A stretch of 64,000 bases of DNA from Taxillus chinensis (taxonomy: Eukaryota; Streptophyta; Magnoliopsida; Santalales; Loranthaceae), in contig CM042086.1 of assembly GCA_023512835.1 (NCBI GenBank), positions 4,069,799 to 4,133,798 of the forward strand, in the 5' to 3' direction. Of this stretch, positions 34,871 through 55,300 are shown in pieces. The translations under genes were made by a program, and so were the position numbers. The notes under the pieces were generated by a model that had not been told where the DNA came from, made no database searches, and was given only the letters and a program-made list of their open reading frames with translations. The stretch's first letter is position 1, and each line of letters starts with the position of its first letter.

Positions 34871-36011
34871 AAAAAGTTAAATGATTCGTGGCTCGTCATA
34901 TTATCATGAAATTATGACTAATGGTGGCTATGATTTTTTGTTTTTTTTCCTTTTTACGTTATGGTTATCCATGAAAAAAAGTGTTATTGTGATTAATATG
35001 AAAAAAAATAATTATTAATTTCTTCCCAGGCAATCGGAAGAATGCCACATTTTTAAATTAGGCATCGTTCATCTTTGAGACTCGCGGAGAACCTTATATT
35101 TATTTATTTTTGTAACAAGGAAAAGATAATCAGCACCATCCTTAATAATGCATTTCATGGTGCTTTGTGTGTGAGAGAGATAAACAGAAAGAATATCAAC
35201 TATTATTATTTGTTATGTGGTTTGACCGTACATATGGATAGAAAATTATAAATATATTTATTTCTTTATTTGTCGGTGGAAATAAATTTATAACTAAATT
35301 ATTATATTATTTAATTCTTTTACTTATAAAATAATACCCTAAATAAACTATTTTAATTGATTAGTTCGGTCTCAAGATAAAATTTGGTCTCACTTATTTA
35401 GTTGAATTTGAATTTTGATTACTATGACACTCATATTATAACCTAATGTTCTCATTTACTATTATCAATTTTATATATTATTCAAGATTGTAAGCTAGGG
35501 AAGCGAGCCGGGAAAAAATATTTAAGTTTGAATTTATATTTTTTTTAAGCAAACTAAATTAAACATCAATATTAAATTAAAATTTATTTGTTGACATTCA
35601 TAATTATTTTGTTAATATTCATGAACAACACAGTTTACAAATATATATACTAATAAATATTTATTCATGAATATTTTTTATGTTGAGTTTAAATAGATGA
35701 CATAAACATTTTATCATTCATTCGAATGTTTCTAAACAAAAATATATAATTATCCAAAAATAATTTAAAATTTTTAAAATTAACATTTGAAATGTACATT
35801 ATCCTTCCAAAAATATTACATATGTATATTTCTTAGTTTTTACGAAAATATAACCTATTTATAATTATAAATTTAACATTCAAAGTTAAAATATAACTTT
35901 TATTGTCATCTAAGAACTATTACCAATGCGCAAACGCTTCGATTAATCATTCATCCATCAAGCTTTTTAATTTTAATGCTAAGATTCTACTTTGCAATCT
36001 AGAATTCTCCT
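34871..36011. other. intergenic AT-rich stretch, nothing recognised
   Basis: Very AT-rich, with no open frame of note, no splice context and no clear inverted termini. Confidence 0.6.
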
Positions 36012-36019
36012 AAGTGTAG

Positions 36020-36274
36020 ATAGGGATGACAATGGGGCAGGTCAGGATTAGGTAGTGGATAACTCAAACTTGTCCCGAATGAGTTCGGGTCGTGGTGGGG
36101 TAAGATTAATGAGCGTGACGGGTTGAATCGGGTATTTTAAGATAAAATTATTCAAAAAAATAAAATAAAATGTCAGGTCGGAACGAGATGACCAATACCT
36201 GTGACTGCTTCATTATATCATCGTAAAAAATCGGGTTGGGACGATTGAGATTTGAGGCTAGAATTGTCATTCCT
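36020..36274. mobile_element. hAT-type MITE with 8-bp target duplication
   Basis: Ends ATAGGGATGACAAT and ATTGTCATTCCT are inverted repeats. AAGTGTAG is duplicated exactly at 36012-36019 and 36275-36282. The interior carries decayed GGTCGGGAC/GGGTTGAATCGGG motifs, placing it in the same broad family as 17198-17463 but more AT-rich. Confidence 0.85.
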
Positions 36275-37269
36275 AAGTGTAGGTGAACTCCTCCGATCTA
36301 ACATTAGGCATGATTAAAAAAAACTGAAAGAAAGCACAGTAAATCAAATAGATTCTGGATGATAATAAGGAAATTTACCATTAATGCACCATAATGTCAC
36401 AGGGTCAGCCTTTATAGCAGCTTAACCCATGTGGCACCTAGTTCCTACCCGTACGAATGAACGCTAGGTCAGCCTAACTCGTTGCATTTGGATCGGAACC
36501 CATCGATCCGTTATAAAGCAATTGTGTAGGGAAGCATTTAGCGGAGAAACAATTGAACGAAGGCAACAAACGATTGTATTGATTGTTTGAAAGTTTTACA
36601 ACATCACTCCACTATATATAGATGTTAATACTTTTCTGGTTATGACACCAGGAGACATCATATATGATCAAAATCTAAAATTTTTATAACTTACTCTATA
36701 AGCTAAGTTACAGCACTTTGCAATAGGGAATACCCCAAAATAGCCTAAGTGTGCTGGGATAAGTCTCGGTCCGTGACAATAATGACCACTTTACTAAATT
36801 GCAAATGACTTTAATTTACGCTTAGAAGCTTTTTCATGATTCTCCATCGGTGGCCTGGTCAAAAGTCTCATTGGGCCATGTTGCCTAGAAAAATAATTAA
36901 TTTTAAAAAAATAGAGAAAAGGGAAAAAAGCGACTCTCATTTGTAACATTCTGGTTTTTTTCCTTACAAATTTATATTAGAGTTTCGTATAGGATAACTA
37001 GACACTAATACCATTTTTGGTATGCACATCTAAAAATCAGATTTAATGCTCAAAAACCAAAAAATACGTGTTTCACTTTATAAAAAAATGTTGTTTGGTA
37101 CATTAGTTTAAGTTTTAACTTAAAAATTATGTGAGTCATGTTTTTTACAATAATTTTTAGTTATTTTTTGTTCAACTCTAATTTTATTTTATTTGTTGCT
37201 TTTTATTTGATACTTCCTCTTTTACTTTATTATCTCAACCAACCTCATTCTCTCTCACATTTTTTTAAG

Positions 37270-37531
37270 GCCCGAATTCAGGAGCGAAACCAGAAGGTCA
37301 CCCTAAGGGAGGTCAAAGCAGGGGCGAAACTCAATATTATATGATAGGGGAAATTGATAGATAGATTTTTTAAGATAGGCAATTTTTTTTCAATACATGA
37401 TACAAATCTACTAGAAAACTGCAACTTTTGCCTTCTCTTCTTTTTCCTCATAGCAGTATTAAGTTTTCTTGCTTACCTTTTGCCCATCATCAAGTACAAA
37501 TGTGCATTTCTATCGGAGCATTGTTATTTTT

Positions 37532-37562
<31 letters not shown>

Positions 37563-37592
37563 GTCTCAAAGGGGTTGGTTCCACCCCTGCCC
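37270..37592. mobile_element. possible inverted-end transposon fragment
   Basis: CAGGAGCGAAACCAG at 37280 and GGTTGGTTCCACCCCTG at 37573 are imperfect inverted partners, a pattern often seen at ends of plant non-autonomous elements. Between them lies a (TG)n run leading into 18 consecutive Gs (37546-37563). Confidence 0.4.
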
Positions 37593-39945
37593 AAGTAAAA
37601 AACAAGTACATTTTTTCAAAGGACAACCAAAAATAATTTTTTTTCAATGTTGAATTCAATTTATGACTTAGCTTACAACTTCAATAAAATAAAATCATAT
37701 AATCAAAAAAAAACATACCAAATATACCCTTAAAATATTATTATTTTGTTTATAATAGATCATTCGCTTGAATCGAAACTAATTGTGGAAGACTTGAAAT
37801 GTTCCATAAAAGTTAGAACATTAAACGTGCTAATAACCAGCTAAATGGTAGCTTGTATAAACATAGGCTACAACTTGTAAATGTCAACCCATTTAAACAT
37901 AAGCCTAACTAGTTTAGGTCCATTTAAGCTTGAGCCCACATAAGCCGGATTCCCCCGTTTAATACCCGTAATAAAAGTAAAAAAATCTCATTGCATTCTA
38001 ATAACTCTTGAAAAAAATCTCATTATATTATTAAATAACATGCTGCAAAATGTCAATTTATATTAATAGTTTATTATATTTAAAACAAATATTACCAAAC
38101 ATGCATCTCAAATGAAAATTTTTAAAATTATTATAATGACAATATAATAAGATAATAATATAACAAATGAATACTAGAAAATTAGACAAAATTCCTTTTA
38201 CTCACTCAATCCTTATAGCACAGGGTTAATTTAAGTAATATCGTATATGCCACAAACTAGAAAAAAAACCATAATATATTCCCCCAATCCACATCAATTT
38301 TTTTAAAGGAAATTTTATTATGGCTTTTATGAACTTTTTTTCTAATTTAAATTTTGTATTGTCCATGGTTGCTCTATATATATAACCATACCTTGTCTTT
38401 CCATCATGTTTTTTTCGCCTTTATGTTTCACAAGTGAAAAAAATGACTGAACTTTAGACAAGTCTTACCATATAACTTCATATCTTAAACTTAAAGGCAA
38501 TGAAGTTGCAATTGGATGCCCAATTGCTTTGCAATTCATCCATGTCCGATGTTTTTTTATTTTTTTGAAATGGATTGATTGATTTCCACATGGTGAAGCA
38601 AACGATTATAAATTTAAGTTTATACACAATAGTCCATAAATATAAGTTTACTTTATGGTTAGTTGGAGCTAACATTAAATCTTATTCAGTCGAGTATGTG
38701 CATTGTATCCCTAGTCTTATTTAGACAAGCCCCCCACTTGCAAAATAGTGGAATTTGATTGATGAATACAACATACTCCATTTACCATCTCATATTCCCA
38801 TTTGTGTGTGGCTTGCCAAGCATATTATATTCGCCACTATTTATCTCTAGTATATAGCTTTAAATGACAGATAATGATGGTATAGTATAACTATCCTGAG
38901 TATATATAATGGTAAATAATTGCGTGAAATTAAAATGAATTGCTTCTTTTACTAGGCATAATATTCATATCAATGTTCATTTAACCAAATATGATCATTG
39001 ATTTTTTTAAAAAATCAATGATATATGTCAAGTGGTGCATGGACATACTTGTATTTAAATTTCCTTTAATATATACACATGAATTTTACAAATTATTGCA
39101 GTTATACTCTTGTTAATTTTAAAATACATGATATAACATTTAATAAGTGCCTCATAAATAGCATAATACATATAACAAAACTCTATATGATATTAAAAAT
39201 ATAATATTTAATTTACATGTTCATTTAACATTTTTAGCGAGTCCATATATGTCTTGTTTTTCATTGATTTATAGAAGAATTTAGTACAAATTTCCTCATA
39301 TGATATATTATTGGTAAATTTGTTTTTTTTTTGTGATTGCTTATTGTGTACTTGTTTATATTATATATTTTCATCTTAAGCAATCCCTATGAAGTCTTCA
39401 TATTAGAGCATTCCCAACATTATATTTCATTTTTTGTCCACATGTATAGAGTTTTTCATATGTAAATAGTCATTTTATAACATAAACACGACTCTTCGTT
39501 TTATTTTTATTTTTATTAAAATAATTTTTTCCTATTTTATTATAATTTTTTAATCATTTTATTAACATGTGTGAGGATAGAGAAAAAAATACTATTATAT
39601 AATGTAAAAAGTAAATAGTTACTATTCATAAATGAAGTGTAATTATTGTCTTCTTCAAATGTAAAGATGGAGATGAAGAGTGTTGAAGTAATATTTTGGA
39701 GTTTGACTACCTATTTGTAAATAATAGAAGGTATGTTTGAAATACTATTAGAATCTGAGATTTGGATTCTTATTATGCTTTTTTTCTTAAGATATAAGAT
39801 TTTATTGATAAATAAAAGCAATACAAGATTATTTGGGTAGAATCGTGTCAGATCAATAAGAGATACAAAAAGGCTATGAGCCCTAAAGACTAAAGTTAAA
39901 GACTTTATCCAAGAGAAAAAAACCCATCAAAAAGAATACAGACGT
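37593..39945. other. intergenic AT-rich stretch
   Basis: No gene is supported. TTAGAGCATTCCCAACA at 39404 resembles a Tourist-type terminus but no partner end is clear. The DNA just left of the solo LTR (39780-39945) contains TTTTATTGATAAATAAAAGC, a phrase often seen in old retro-insertions. Confidence 0.45.
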
Positions 39946-39950
39946 CATTA

Positions 39951-42311
39951 TGTCACACCTCCAAATTCCAGGGAACCCGAAACCGGGTACATGACTTCCC
40001 CTTGCCCGCACCCGATAGGTCAAGGGGTTAGTAACTAGCACCAATGGAGACTACACCGCGGGTGCTGTCTCAAATATGCAACCCTGTACAGTCATACATC
40101 AATGGTAATCCTGTACTTTCCCATATATCATCATGCATATAATAAGTCAAGCAGTTATACAGATATCACATCACAAACAGCATATAAATACATCTGTCCA
40201 CGGACCCATGTCCGGGATACAACACATAATAAAATACAGAATACAGTACTGTATCATACATCAGAGTAGTGGAAACGTCCTCCTGGAAGAAAGTCCTCCA
40301 CTAGTCTCGGGTCACACCTGAAAAGGGGTAAACAACAAGTAGGGGTGAGCGACAAGCTCAGTAGGTGACCCCAACACTCCCCATCATGCAGACATACAAG
40401 TCTATACTACATGCTCTGTGTACTCGTGCACTGTGTAGTGTGCACAATCATCAGAACTCAGCCTGCAAACAGACATCAGGACAGCCTATTCACACAGGAT
40501 AACTTGTCCACGATCCTCCATGAGATCCCAGCTCAGGGCACTCAGCCCTAGCTCCATGAGCTCAACGGCTCAACTCAGGCCTTAGCCTGTCCACAGCGCA
40601 ATATGCCTGGCCACAGTCGCCACACAGGCCTGCCATTGGTGCATATGCCTGCCACGTCATCCACATAGCACAATCGGTGCAACACGGTGAGAACCCAAAC
40701 AAGTCATGGAGTCCATGCCCCAATACCTCACACCAACATACTAACATTAGTATGGTATGTCATTCTCAACCTTTCCTTTAGAACTGTAGCCAGTCTTCAC
40801 AAGTAAATCCTTAATCCTTGATTTATGAAGGAAGTACCCATAACAGCTATTTTCTTGAAATTAAAAGTCCCGGCATTGGGTTCCCTTATCATAAATAAGA
40901 TAATCTGATTTTTGGGGATTTTTCAGAAATGTCTAACCCCACTTTCCAAAAATTTACCACTACGAACTTTTGGGTTTTTCCGAGATTTTACACTAAAACC
41001 CAATTTTCACATTTTGAAATAGTGAGAATTAATTTTTCTAGTATTTTTCTTTGAATCCAAATGGGGGGTATTTCGTTATTTACATAGTAACTTAAGTTTA
41101 GTACTTAAATGTGTAGATGGGTATAGGTTACGATGTAAATAGGTCCAGTATCCAGTTACACTGTTGGAGCTGCGACTCGTAGCCCAGAACCTGCGCCTCA
41201 TAGCTGCGGAACGGCGACTCATAGCTGCAGAGTGTGGAGCTGCAGTGCACCTCGAAGACTCGAAGCGAGGCTACGATCTTCGACCTTCGGACTACGACCA
41301 TATGAACTACGGGTCTACGAACTACGAACCTTCGACCTACGAACTACGGGTCTACGAACTACGACCCAGAACTTCGGATTTTCGTTAGTTCGACCCAGTA
41401 ACGTGCCCAGGGTACTGTTCATCGTCTGGAATCAACCCAGCAACCCCCAGACACGCACAAACACGCATTCTACGCAACAGACTGCGATATTTACCTTAAA
41501 ATGCGTCCAGAACGCCTCTAAATCGCGCAGAAACAACAGAAACACGCATAAAATTCCAGATTTCTAGAAATCTAGATCTAAACCCAGAATTTCATGGTTG
41601 ACTTATCAACCCTCATGAAAAACACAATTAATCAACTCCAAAATCACAGAAACATATATCCACAATGATATAAAACGGTTCTTAAACACAAATCTTATGT
41701 TAAACCATTAGATTTAACCCAAAATTGATTTTCCCCAAATTCTAGGGTTCATGCTCAATTTCATAAATCGTGATAATTTCGTGCATACCAAGCATAGAAT
41801 CAAGATAAGAAGTTCAAGGACACCTACTTGAAGTGAATCTTTGAGCTCCACGAACCCAAATCGCCCCAAATCACCAAGGCCTCCAAGCTCTCTCTCTCAA
41901 CGCACAAACGTGAAACGTAAAGTGAAAGCTTCTTCCTTTTTTTTTTTTCTGCTATTTATATTTCTGCCAGTCAACTGACCTAGTCAACCATTGACCCAGT
42001 CAATAATTGACCTCCCAACACAAAATTTGACCTCCAAGGCCCCAAACTCCAAATTGAGTCAAACTACAGTCAAAACGCTCGAAATAATGAGCACAACACT
42101 AAACAGATATTATTACACCCAAATGACCGCTCAAACGCAAAGTTAACCAATAAACCCCAAAAAGTCAACAATCGGGTCAAACGGGGCCCCGACTCGGAAT
42201 CGGGCCCAAGTATAGTCAAAGTGCTCACATCGACGGCTACACTACCGTCCAGATAGTTATATTCCCATAGAATGACTATCTCTCAAGACTACCCGAATAC
42301 GAGTCTTTACA
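39951..42311 (-). mobile_element. solo LTR of a Ty3/gypsy-like element (2361 bp)
   Basis: Starts TGTCACACCTCC and ends GTCTTTACA, so it has TG...CA termini. It is flanked by an exact 5-bp target duplication, CATTA at 39946-39950 and 42312-42316. No gag, protease or polymerase frame is present, so it is one LTR left after recombination between two. Orientation is minus: a TATA-like TATAAATAG lies on that strand at about 41954-41962, and the strand begins TGTAAAGAC as in large Tekay/Del-type LTRs. At 41220-41380 it carries short repeats of CTACGAACTACG type. Family assignment is from pattern only. Confidence 0.85.
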
Positions 42312-42316
42312 CATTA

Positions 42317-43609
42317 AGCCTATAATCAAAAGCAGAAACGAGCCACACTAACTAAGTGGTCCGGTCTAGCCCACTAAGAGAAAGGTATGTGCCTATAATC
42401 AGAGCCCAAAATGGACCAAACAAAAAATAGCCTACGATAGCAAACTTAACCCTAGCCAAAACATATCATGGACTAATTGAGTAAACTTAACCCTAAGCCA
42501 AGCCACAAAAAATTAATGGATTGGGGGAGTAAAAGCAACCCCAATCCAAACCACTAAAACAGAGATTGGCCTAGGGGATGAAACACTTTTTATGCTCTTC
42601 CCAAGTGAAATAAAAACATACAATATGCTTTTAAATATTAAAAATAAACATTTTAAATAATTATTTTTTGTTTAGCTACTCACCTCTCCATTCGCGTTTG
42701 AATTTGTGTTGGGTTCAACTTATCATCTGTCATGTGTCTCTATAATTGGATATATTTTATGTGAGCATGTTCTTCATAATTATACATCAATTTGGTTATT
42801 AAAGCATGATAAATGTGTTTTATAGAAACATAGGATATGGTCAGACATGGGGTGTGTGTCACCTAATGTCCACATAGATTATTGAAGTGTTTTCTTTGAG
42901 AAAACAACTTATATAAATTTTTTTTCGAGGAAACAGACCAATGGTGGGGCGAAAAGGCTAGGACATTTATCCAATAATGTAAAAAACAATTTGATATTTG
43001 TATATTTGCTTATGTTTGTCTAGTTAAGCTAAGAGTCTTTTTTAAAATATTTATCATGTTTGATAGGAGAAATGGATGATGATGAAATCATTTACTAATC
43101 TCGTATTTGTAACGATAAATTTGTATTTTTAATACCATTATTATTCCTATCGAATGCTTTATTTTTTATCCCCCCCGGATAGAATGTACAATTTAATTAT
43201 CAATTCCATTAGAATTATAACAATGCCATGCATAATGCATTGATGGAGTCCTATTTATTCAAATTTGTCATAAACAAGCCATAAAAATAGTATTATTAAT
43301 GTCAAATTTTATGTGTATATATATATTATTATTTTTATCAATACGGATAGAAAAATAAAAATAAATCAATCCTTATCCCATTCATTTCAATATTAATCTC
43401 AAACTTATTTCATTGTAACCAAATTTCATATTTAATTTAACTCTTAAAAACAAATTTCTCAAAAATCAATGGCAAATGATTAAATATAGACTAAAATTAA
43501 CAAATGTGATAAAATTCACCAATCCTAATGCTGCTAACAGTTTTGATTCGATCCGTTTCTACCCGAACTAACCTATCATCAAGACCCAATAAGGCAATAA
43601 AACAATTAG
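42317..43609. other. intergenic stretch, no gene supported
   Basis: The first 300 bases have repeated phrases (TTAACCCTA, GCCTATAATCA) that suggest older repeat DNA. The remainder is AT-rich and featureless. Confidence 0.5.
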
Positions 43610-43613
43610 TGCT

Positions 43614-44332
43614 CGTTTGGTACGCATGAATCAAATTGAGAGAATAGAATTAACATGAGAATGTAATTAACATGAGAATGAAATAAAATGATTTATTAAA
43701 TTGTATTATGTTTGGTATGCAATGTAATGAAAAGTAATAAATTAATATAATTATTAAAATATTCTCACATTAAGTTAAGCCATCCAACCATCGCATAGCT
43801 TGATTTTTCTGTATCTTCCATTGGCCCCCGCCAAGGCTCCATTTGGTTTCGAAACGAAGGCCTCAACGACCTCCACCTCTGTATCTAAAATGAAGGCATC
43901 AACAAGGAAGGGGAGGAGCGGTGGTTGGTGGGCGGGGAGAGAGTGGGGAGGGGCAGCGGGGCTGGTGAGGAGAGAGAGAGAGGAGGGGCAACAGCTAGCA
44001 GTATGGAGAGAGGGAGGGCAGCAGCTAGCGAGAAAAGAGAGGGGAGGGGCGGTAGCTGGCGGGCGGGGAGAGAGGTGGTGGTTGGCTAGGAGAGAGAGTG
44101 GAGGGGCATCGACTGGCGGGTAAGAAGAGAGAGGGAAGGGGTAACGACGGTCCATTTCATTTACCTATCCAAGGGAATACTTATAAATCTGATGGGTGAG
44201 AGTAATCAAGATTACCTCATTTAAGGATATATGATTCTCACGGTAATTATTCATTTTTTTTAATTTCACATCAAATGTGAGAAAGGAAAGAAATTACTTT
44301 CCATTCCTTTTCATTATCTCGTACCAAACATG
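43614..44332. mobile_element. non-autonomous element with CGTTTGGTACG ends and G-rich core
   Basis: CGTTTGGTACGCATG at the left and CGTACCAAACATG at the right are inverted repeats. The middle (43905-44110) is extremely purine-rich (GGGGAGAGAG, GGGGAGG), giving a 126-codon Pro/Ser frame on the minus strand and a Gly/Arg frame on the plus strand. Both are compositional artefacts. Confidence 0.55.
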
Positions 44333-44510
44333 TTATTACGATTTTACTTGATCAGACAGATTTAGTTATTATGTATTAATCCTTTTTTTATTTCATACCA
44401 AACGTAAGAAAGGAAACAAATTACATTACATTCCTTTTCATTACCTCGTACCAAACATGTCATTACGGTTTTACTTGATCCGACAGATTCAGTTATTATG
44501 TATTAATATA
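44264..44510. repeat. about 120-bp tandem duplication
   Basis: Two adjacent units, each running from AAGGAAA-AAATTAC through CGTACCAAACATG to CAGTTATTATGTATTAAT or its near match. The second begins about 44392. It duplicates the right end of the preceding element. Confidence 0.75.
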
Positions 44511-44721
44511 TAATATAATAAGACCATTAATAGTATAATAGTCAATAATATATTTAATATGGGCTAGTAGGAGCCATGCCTCCCCCACCCATTTAGAGGT
44601 TTTTTTAAATATATATATTAAAATTATAAATTATAATTATTGTTATATATATAGTTATAATTATAATTAATTAATATTATAATTTACTGTCTCAAAGTGT
44701 TTGTGATGAATATACTGCTAA

Positions 44722-45011
44722 GAGCTTTAATGGTAAAATAATTGAATGTTTTAATAAATTTATCAACATAGAACAATATTGACCGTAAATTATACTAAAA
44801 ACTTGTATGTCGATTATAAAATTTGTTAAAATTTCAAAATTTGAGTTATCGATTAATCAAATTTAGCTAAAATTGGCTAGCAAATGCCTCAAAGTTTAAA
44901 ATTGTAATAGAAATTGTAGTCAATACACAAAAATTAAGTATAAATTGTAACCAATATCATTCGATGTAAACAAATTTATTGAAACATTTAGTTATTCTAT
45001 TATAAATGCTC
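44722..45011. mobile_element. Tourist-type MITE (family with a CDPK-intron member)
   Basis: GAGCTTTAATGG at the left and the inverted AAATGCTC at the right are flanked by TAA (44719-44721 and 45012-45014). The long AT-rich arms are self-complementary. A related copy lies at 48092-48388 and a partial one near 45254-45462. Confidence 0.72.
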
Positions 45012-45253
45012 TAACTATAATAGTGGTAAATGAATTATTTGATTTTAAAAAAATATTTTACTTAGTTATAAAAGTATTTAATGAGTTTTTTATACTTTTA
45101 TGTTATTAATTGTGACTTAGATGATGATAATTACAGTTTTAAATAATAATTTTTAAATAAAAGTTACGCAATTTGTATCTCACCCCCCTAATTGAATTTT
45201 ATGGATCCGCTCATGGGAATAGCTAAAAAATATAATAAATTTATTTATATAGA

Positions 45254-45462
45254 GAGCATAAATTATACTCGAAATTTATATATTAACTATAAATTTTATT
45301 AAATTTATAAACTTTGAGGCACTGATTAATCAAAATTGATTAAATTTAATTAAATTTGATGATCCAATACCTAAAAGTTTTAAATTTTAATAAAATTTAT
45401 AGTTAAAATATATATTTTAAGTATAATTTATGATTAATATTAGAAAATTTTAATTAATCTTG
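45254..45462. mobile_element. partial MITE, same family as 44722-45011
   Basis: Contains the family interior (AAATTATACTCGAAATTTAT ... AAGTATAATTTATG) but lacks the terminal segments on both sides. Confidence 0.55.
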
Positions 45463-45495
45463 CTTTAAGCTAGAAATATCAAAAATTACGTAATT

Positions 45496-45583
45496 CGCCT
45501 GAGTTGATCCCAACCCGCTCCGACCGAATCCAATAAATACGGTTGCGGATCGGTCACTGCCGGCCCGACCCGCCGCCATCCCT
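45496..45583. mobile_element. end fragment of a GC-rich hAT-type MITE next to the CDPK start
   Basis: The stretch runs through CCCGACCCGCCGCCATCCCTA, whose last bases match the right terminus of the intact element at 17463. Only this end is present. It stops 73 bases before the CDPK ATG, so it may form part of the leader or core promoter. Confidence 0.55.
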
Positions 45584-45656
45584 ACTTCGACGGTCCCCTC
45601 CATTCAACGTCCTTCCCACCCGAGTCTACCCTCCTCCGACAAGCGACGCGCAGTCC

Positions 45657-52312
<6,656 letters not shown>

Positions 52313-55300
52313 TTAGCTCTGTTTACTTGAATGGGGAGGCATTTCCTCCTCCTTGAACTTGAACCTGAACCTGACCAGTGGTTTTTGGATTTAGGGGATG
52401 CAGAGCGAGATTGAATAGACATTGAAAGCTAATTTTATCATATATGGTGCGAGATTTACAGGTCAGATACCTACATACTTTTGTGGTGTCACTGGTAGTT
52501 GATCCTAGATCAGCTCAGGACTACCATTTTAAGAAACGAATAGGCAGGCAAAAAATAGAACACACTGGAAGAAAAGAAAGACCAGAGGATGGTCTGGGGG
52601 GGAGCTAATTTTCCCCACTTATATGGCTTTTAAATTTGAGGGTTTATCTGGGCATTTTGTATTTGAATAGGTTGTCGATTTGTTGTTATATAAAAAATTG
52701 CTCTTTTTTTTTTTGTAATTTTATTTTATTTCAAGTAACTGTATATGTGGAACGGAATTGTGTTATTTTACAAGCGTGACCAGCTGAGTTATTTGGTATA
52801 TGCCCACCTTTCTTTTCACCAGCCTCGAATTGATCCTAGGAAAAAAAAACTATTGCATTTAACCACATAGGGAAAGAAGAAGAAGAAAACCCGTCGCATT
52901 TAACCAGTAATTTTTGCTAAATCAATCAATAATGGAATCAATTGGATTAAATAATGATTTAATTGCTCGCACGGTTTCTTAAGCCCGATCCGAAGCAACT
53001 GTGACACTCAACTACTTTGTCTTTATTATTATTATTATTATTATTAATATTTTTAGTTTACATCAATATTTTTAATACTAATATAAATACTTTATTGTTC
53101 CCAAATAAATATAGTACAAAGTTAAATGGCCAGTGAAATAATTTTCAGATAATTATAAAAACTTATGTTTAGGACTAACACCATTGAAGTATTAAAAAAA
53201 ATCAAGTCTTATAACTAGTACACTCCTTTTTTCTGGATTGGATAAGTTTTCATTTATTCATTTTATTAGTTTTTCTAATATTTTTCTCAAGTTTGCGTTA
53301 CACTCTAATTGTTGGCTTTTTATTTGAGAAAGGTATTCGTGTGTGTCTCAATGATAGTGTAAATAATAATAATAATAATAATAACGTGTGACAGAGATAG
53401 CGAAAAAAATATTGTTCATGCAACATTATAATAAATATTTAGACGAAAGTACACTGGAGCGACTCTAAAATAATTTTTTTGACAAAAAAAACAGCCAAGT
53501 CAATTAAGGAAAAAAAAACTTGGTCCAAATGTCAAAATACATACTGTTGACCAAAAGAATTATGTTTGACTCGGTATTTCACTATTTATCTTAAATTTCA
53601 AATGTACCTATAATACATACTGTTGGAAAGAGCCCAAAAATCTCTAACTAATGAAAATAGCAAAAATAATTTTTGGAGTAGCAAAGGTTATAAATTAGTT
53701 TAAATAATTTTTTTTATTATCCTTTCTTCTCTTATTCTTATTCTTTTCACCCGTAAAGACTTATATTTGAGATAAGGTCTTTAGGGATGGTCTTTTCGGC
53801 GTAAGGGTTAAGAAATTATAATTTCTAATTAGGTTTACTTTAGAGTTTAATTTTAAGTAATTTTGTAAATGTGGGGTGTTATTATATATTAAAAAAAATA
53901 TAAAAATCTGTATTCTGGGCTCGGGTGGGCTGTGTGAGTGTGCCAAATATATAAGGGAGAAAATAAATTGAAAGTTATGTTTTTCTGCTAGGGTTTAACT
54001 GCCTCAAAGTGGAAAAAAAGAGACAAATTCAACTTACTGTTTGTTCTTGGTGATTTTAGAGGGTGTTCCTTGTAGAAACAAGAGGGGAAACATCGATTTG
54101 AGGTAGGGGATCTTTATCCAACTACTTTTTCCATATGACTCTATATTTAGATTAGTGTAATAAATTGTTGATTGGATTAAATCGATGAAACAACACATAT
54201 AATATTAGTTTTAGGTTTTTTCCAATCATAAAACTTGACTTGTCTAACTAATTATATGAGTTATTTACGAAATTAAATTGAGTTTTATTAGAATTTATAT
54301 AATTATTATAGTTTCTGTACAAAAATCTGATGTTTGCGAGGCTAATTAAAGTTGAGTTTGGATTAAGTTGGAAGGAAAGGAGGTTATTTGTGGATTATGG
54401 CCACATGGCACAGTCGTGCTAAATTCAAGCACAATTGTACATAAATTCAAAAGTCACTGAAAAAGCAAAATATGTTTTGGTCAAGTGATATGGTCATGCA
54501 ACAATCATGCATGGTTGTGCAAAAATTCTGGAATTGTAGTTTTGGTGTTTTAACCTTCACTTGATACTAGATATGATGTGGGCCTTTAGGCTGTAATGAC
54601 CTATAATCTTTTGGCATTTTTATGATGTTATTATACACGTTTAAGACTATTTAGGTATATAAATGAATTGTATGTGTTTTGGACTGGTTGTGGCTATATC
54701 TTGAAACAGTTAAAATGTGTTTAACTATCTAATAGTATTAGATAAATTTAATTAATTAAATTTATATTTAACTTTATTAGATATACTTTTAACTATGAAC
54801 ATCTTTAGTAGTACATTTTTAATTTTTTTTGCGTAAACAACTCTAACAGAACTGATGATTCGAATCAAATATTTGAGATTGTTGGTTCATGGGTTTGATT
54901 AAACCATTTGGTTTTTTGTGAAGACTTTTTAATTTAAAGATTATTAGATAGTTAAAAGAGTATTAGATAGTTAAAGATTATACAAGTCATTTTTGAATTA
55001 AGATTTTATTCCTAATCAAGATTCAAATCAATAGTTTTTGCTTTAAGACCGTCGGTTCGAGAATTGGTATGAGTTTTGAAATAAAAAAGGTTTGAAGCAA
55101 AAAAGGTTAAAAAAATATAAGATTTAGGATTGAGCTTTAGAACATATAAGATTTGAAATGATACAGTTTCGAAATAAAAAAGGTTTTAAGTTGTTATTTG
55201 AAAAAGATGAATTGATATAAGGTATGAAAAACCTATTTGAATAAGAGGATTTAAGACTCAAAATGAAAGATTTAAAATAAAACTCGAAGAGGAAATTTTA

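Noticed and set aside
43775..44155. 126-codon Pro/Ser-rich minus-strand frame and a Gly/Arg-rich plus frame
   Set aside because: Both arise from a purine-rich tract inside a non-autonomous element; low complexity, no domain.
45543..45656. In-frame extension upstream of the CDPK MGNC start
   Set aside because: It crosses a transposon end, lacks its own ATG in good context, and would remove the myristoylation site expected of this family.
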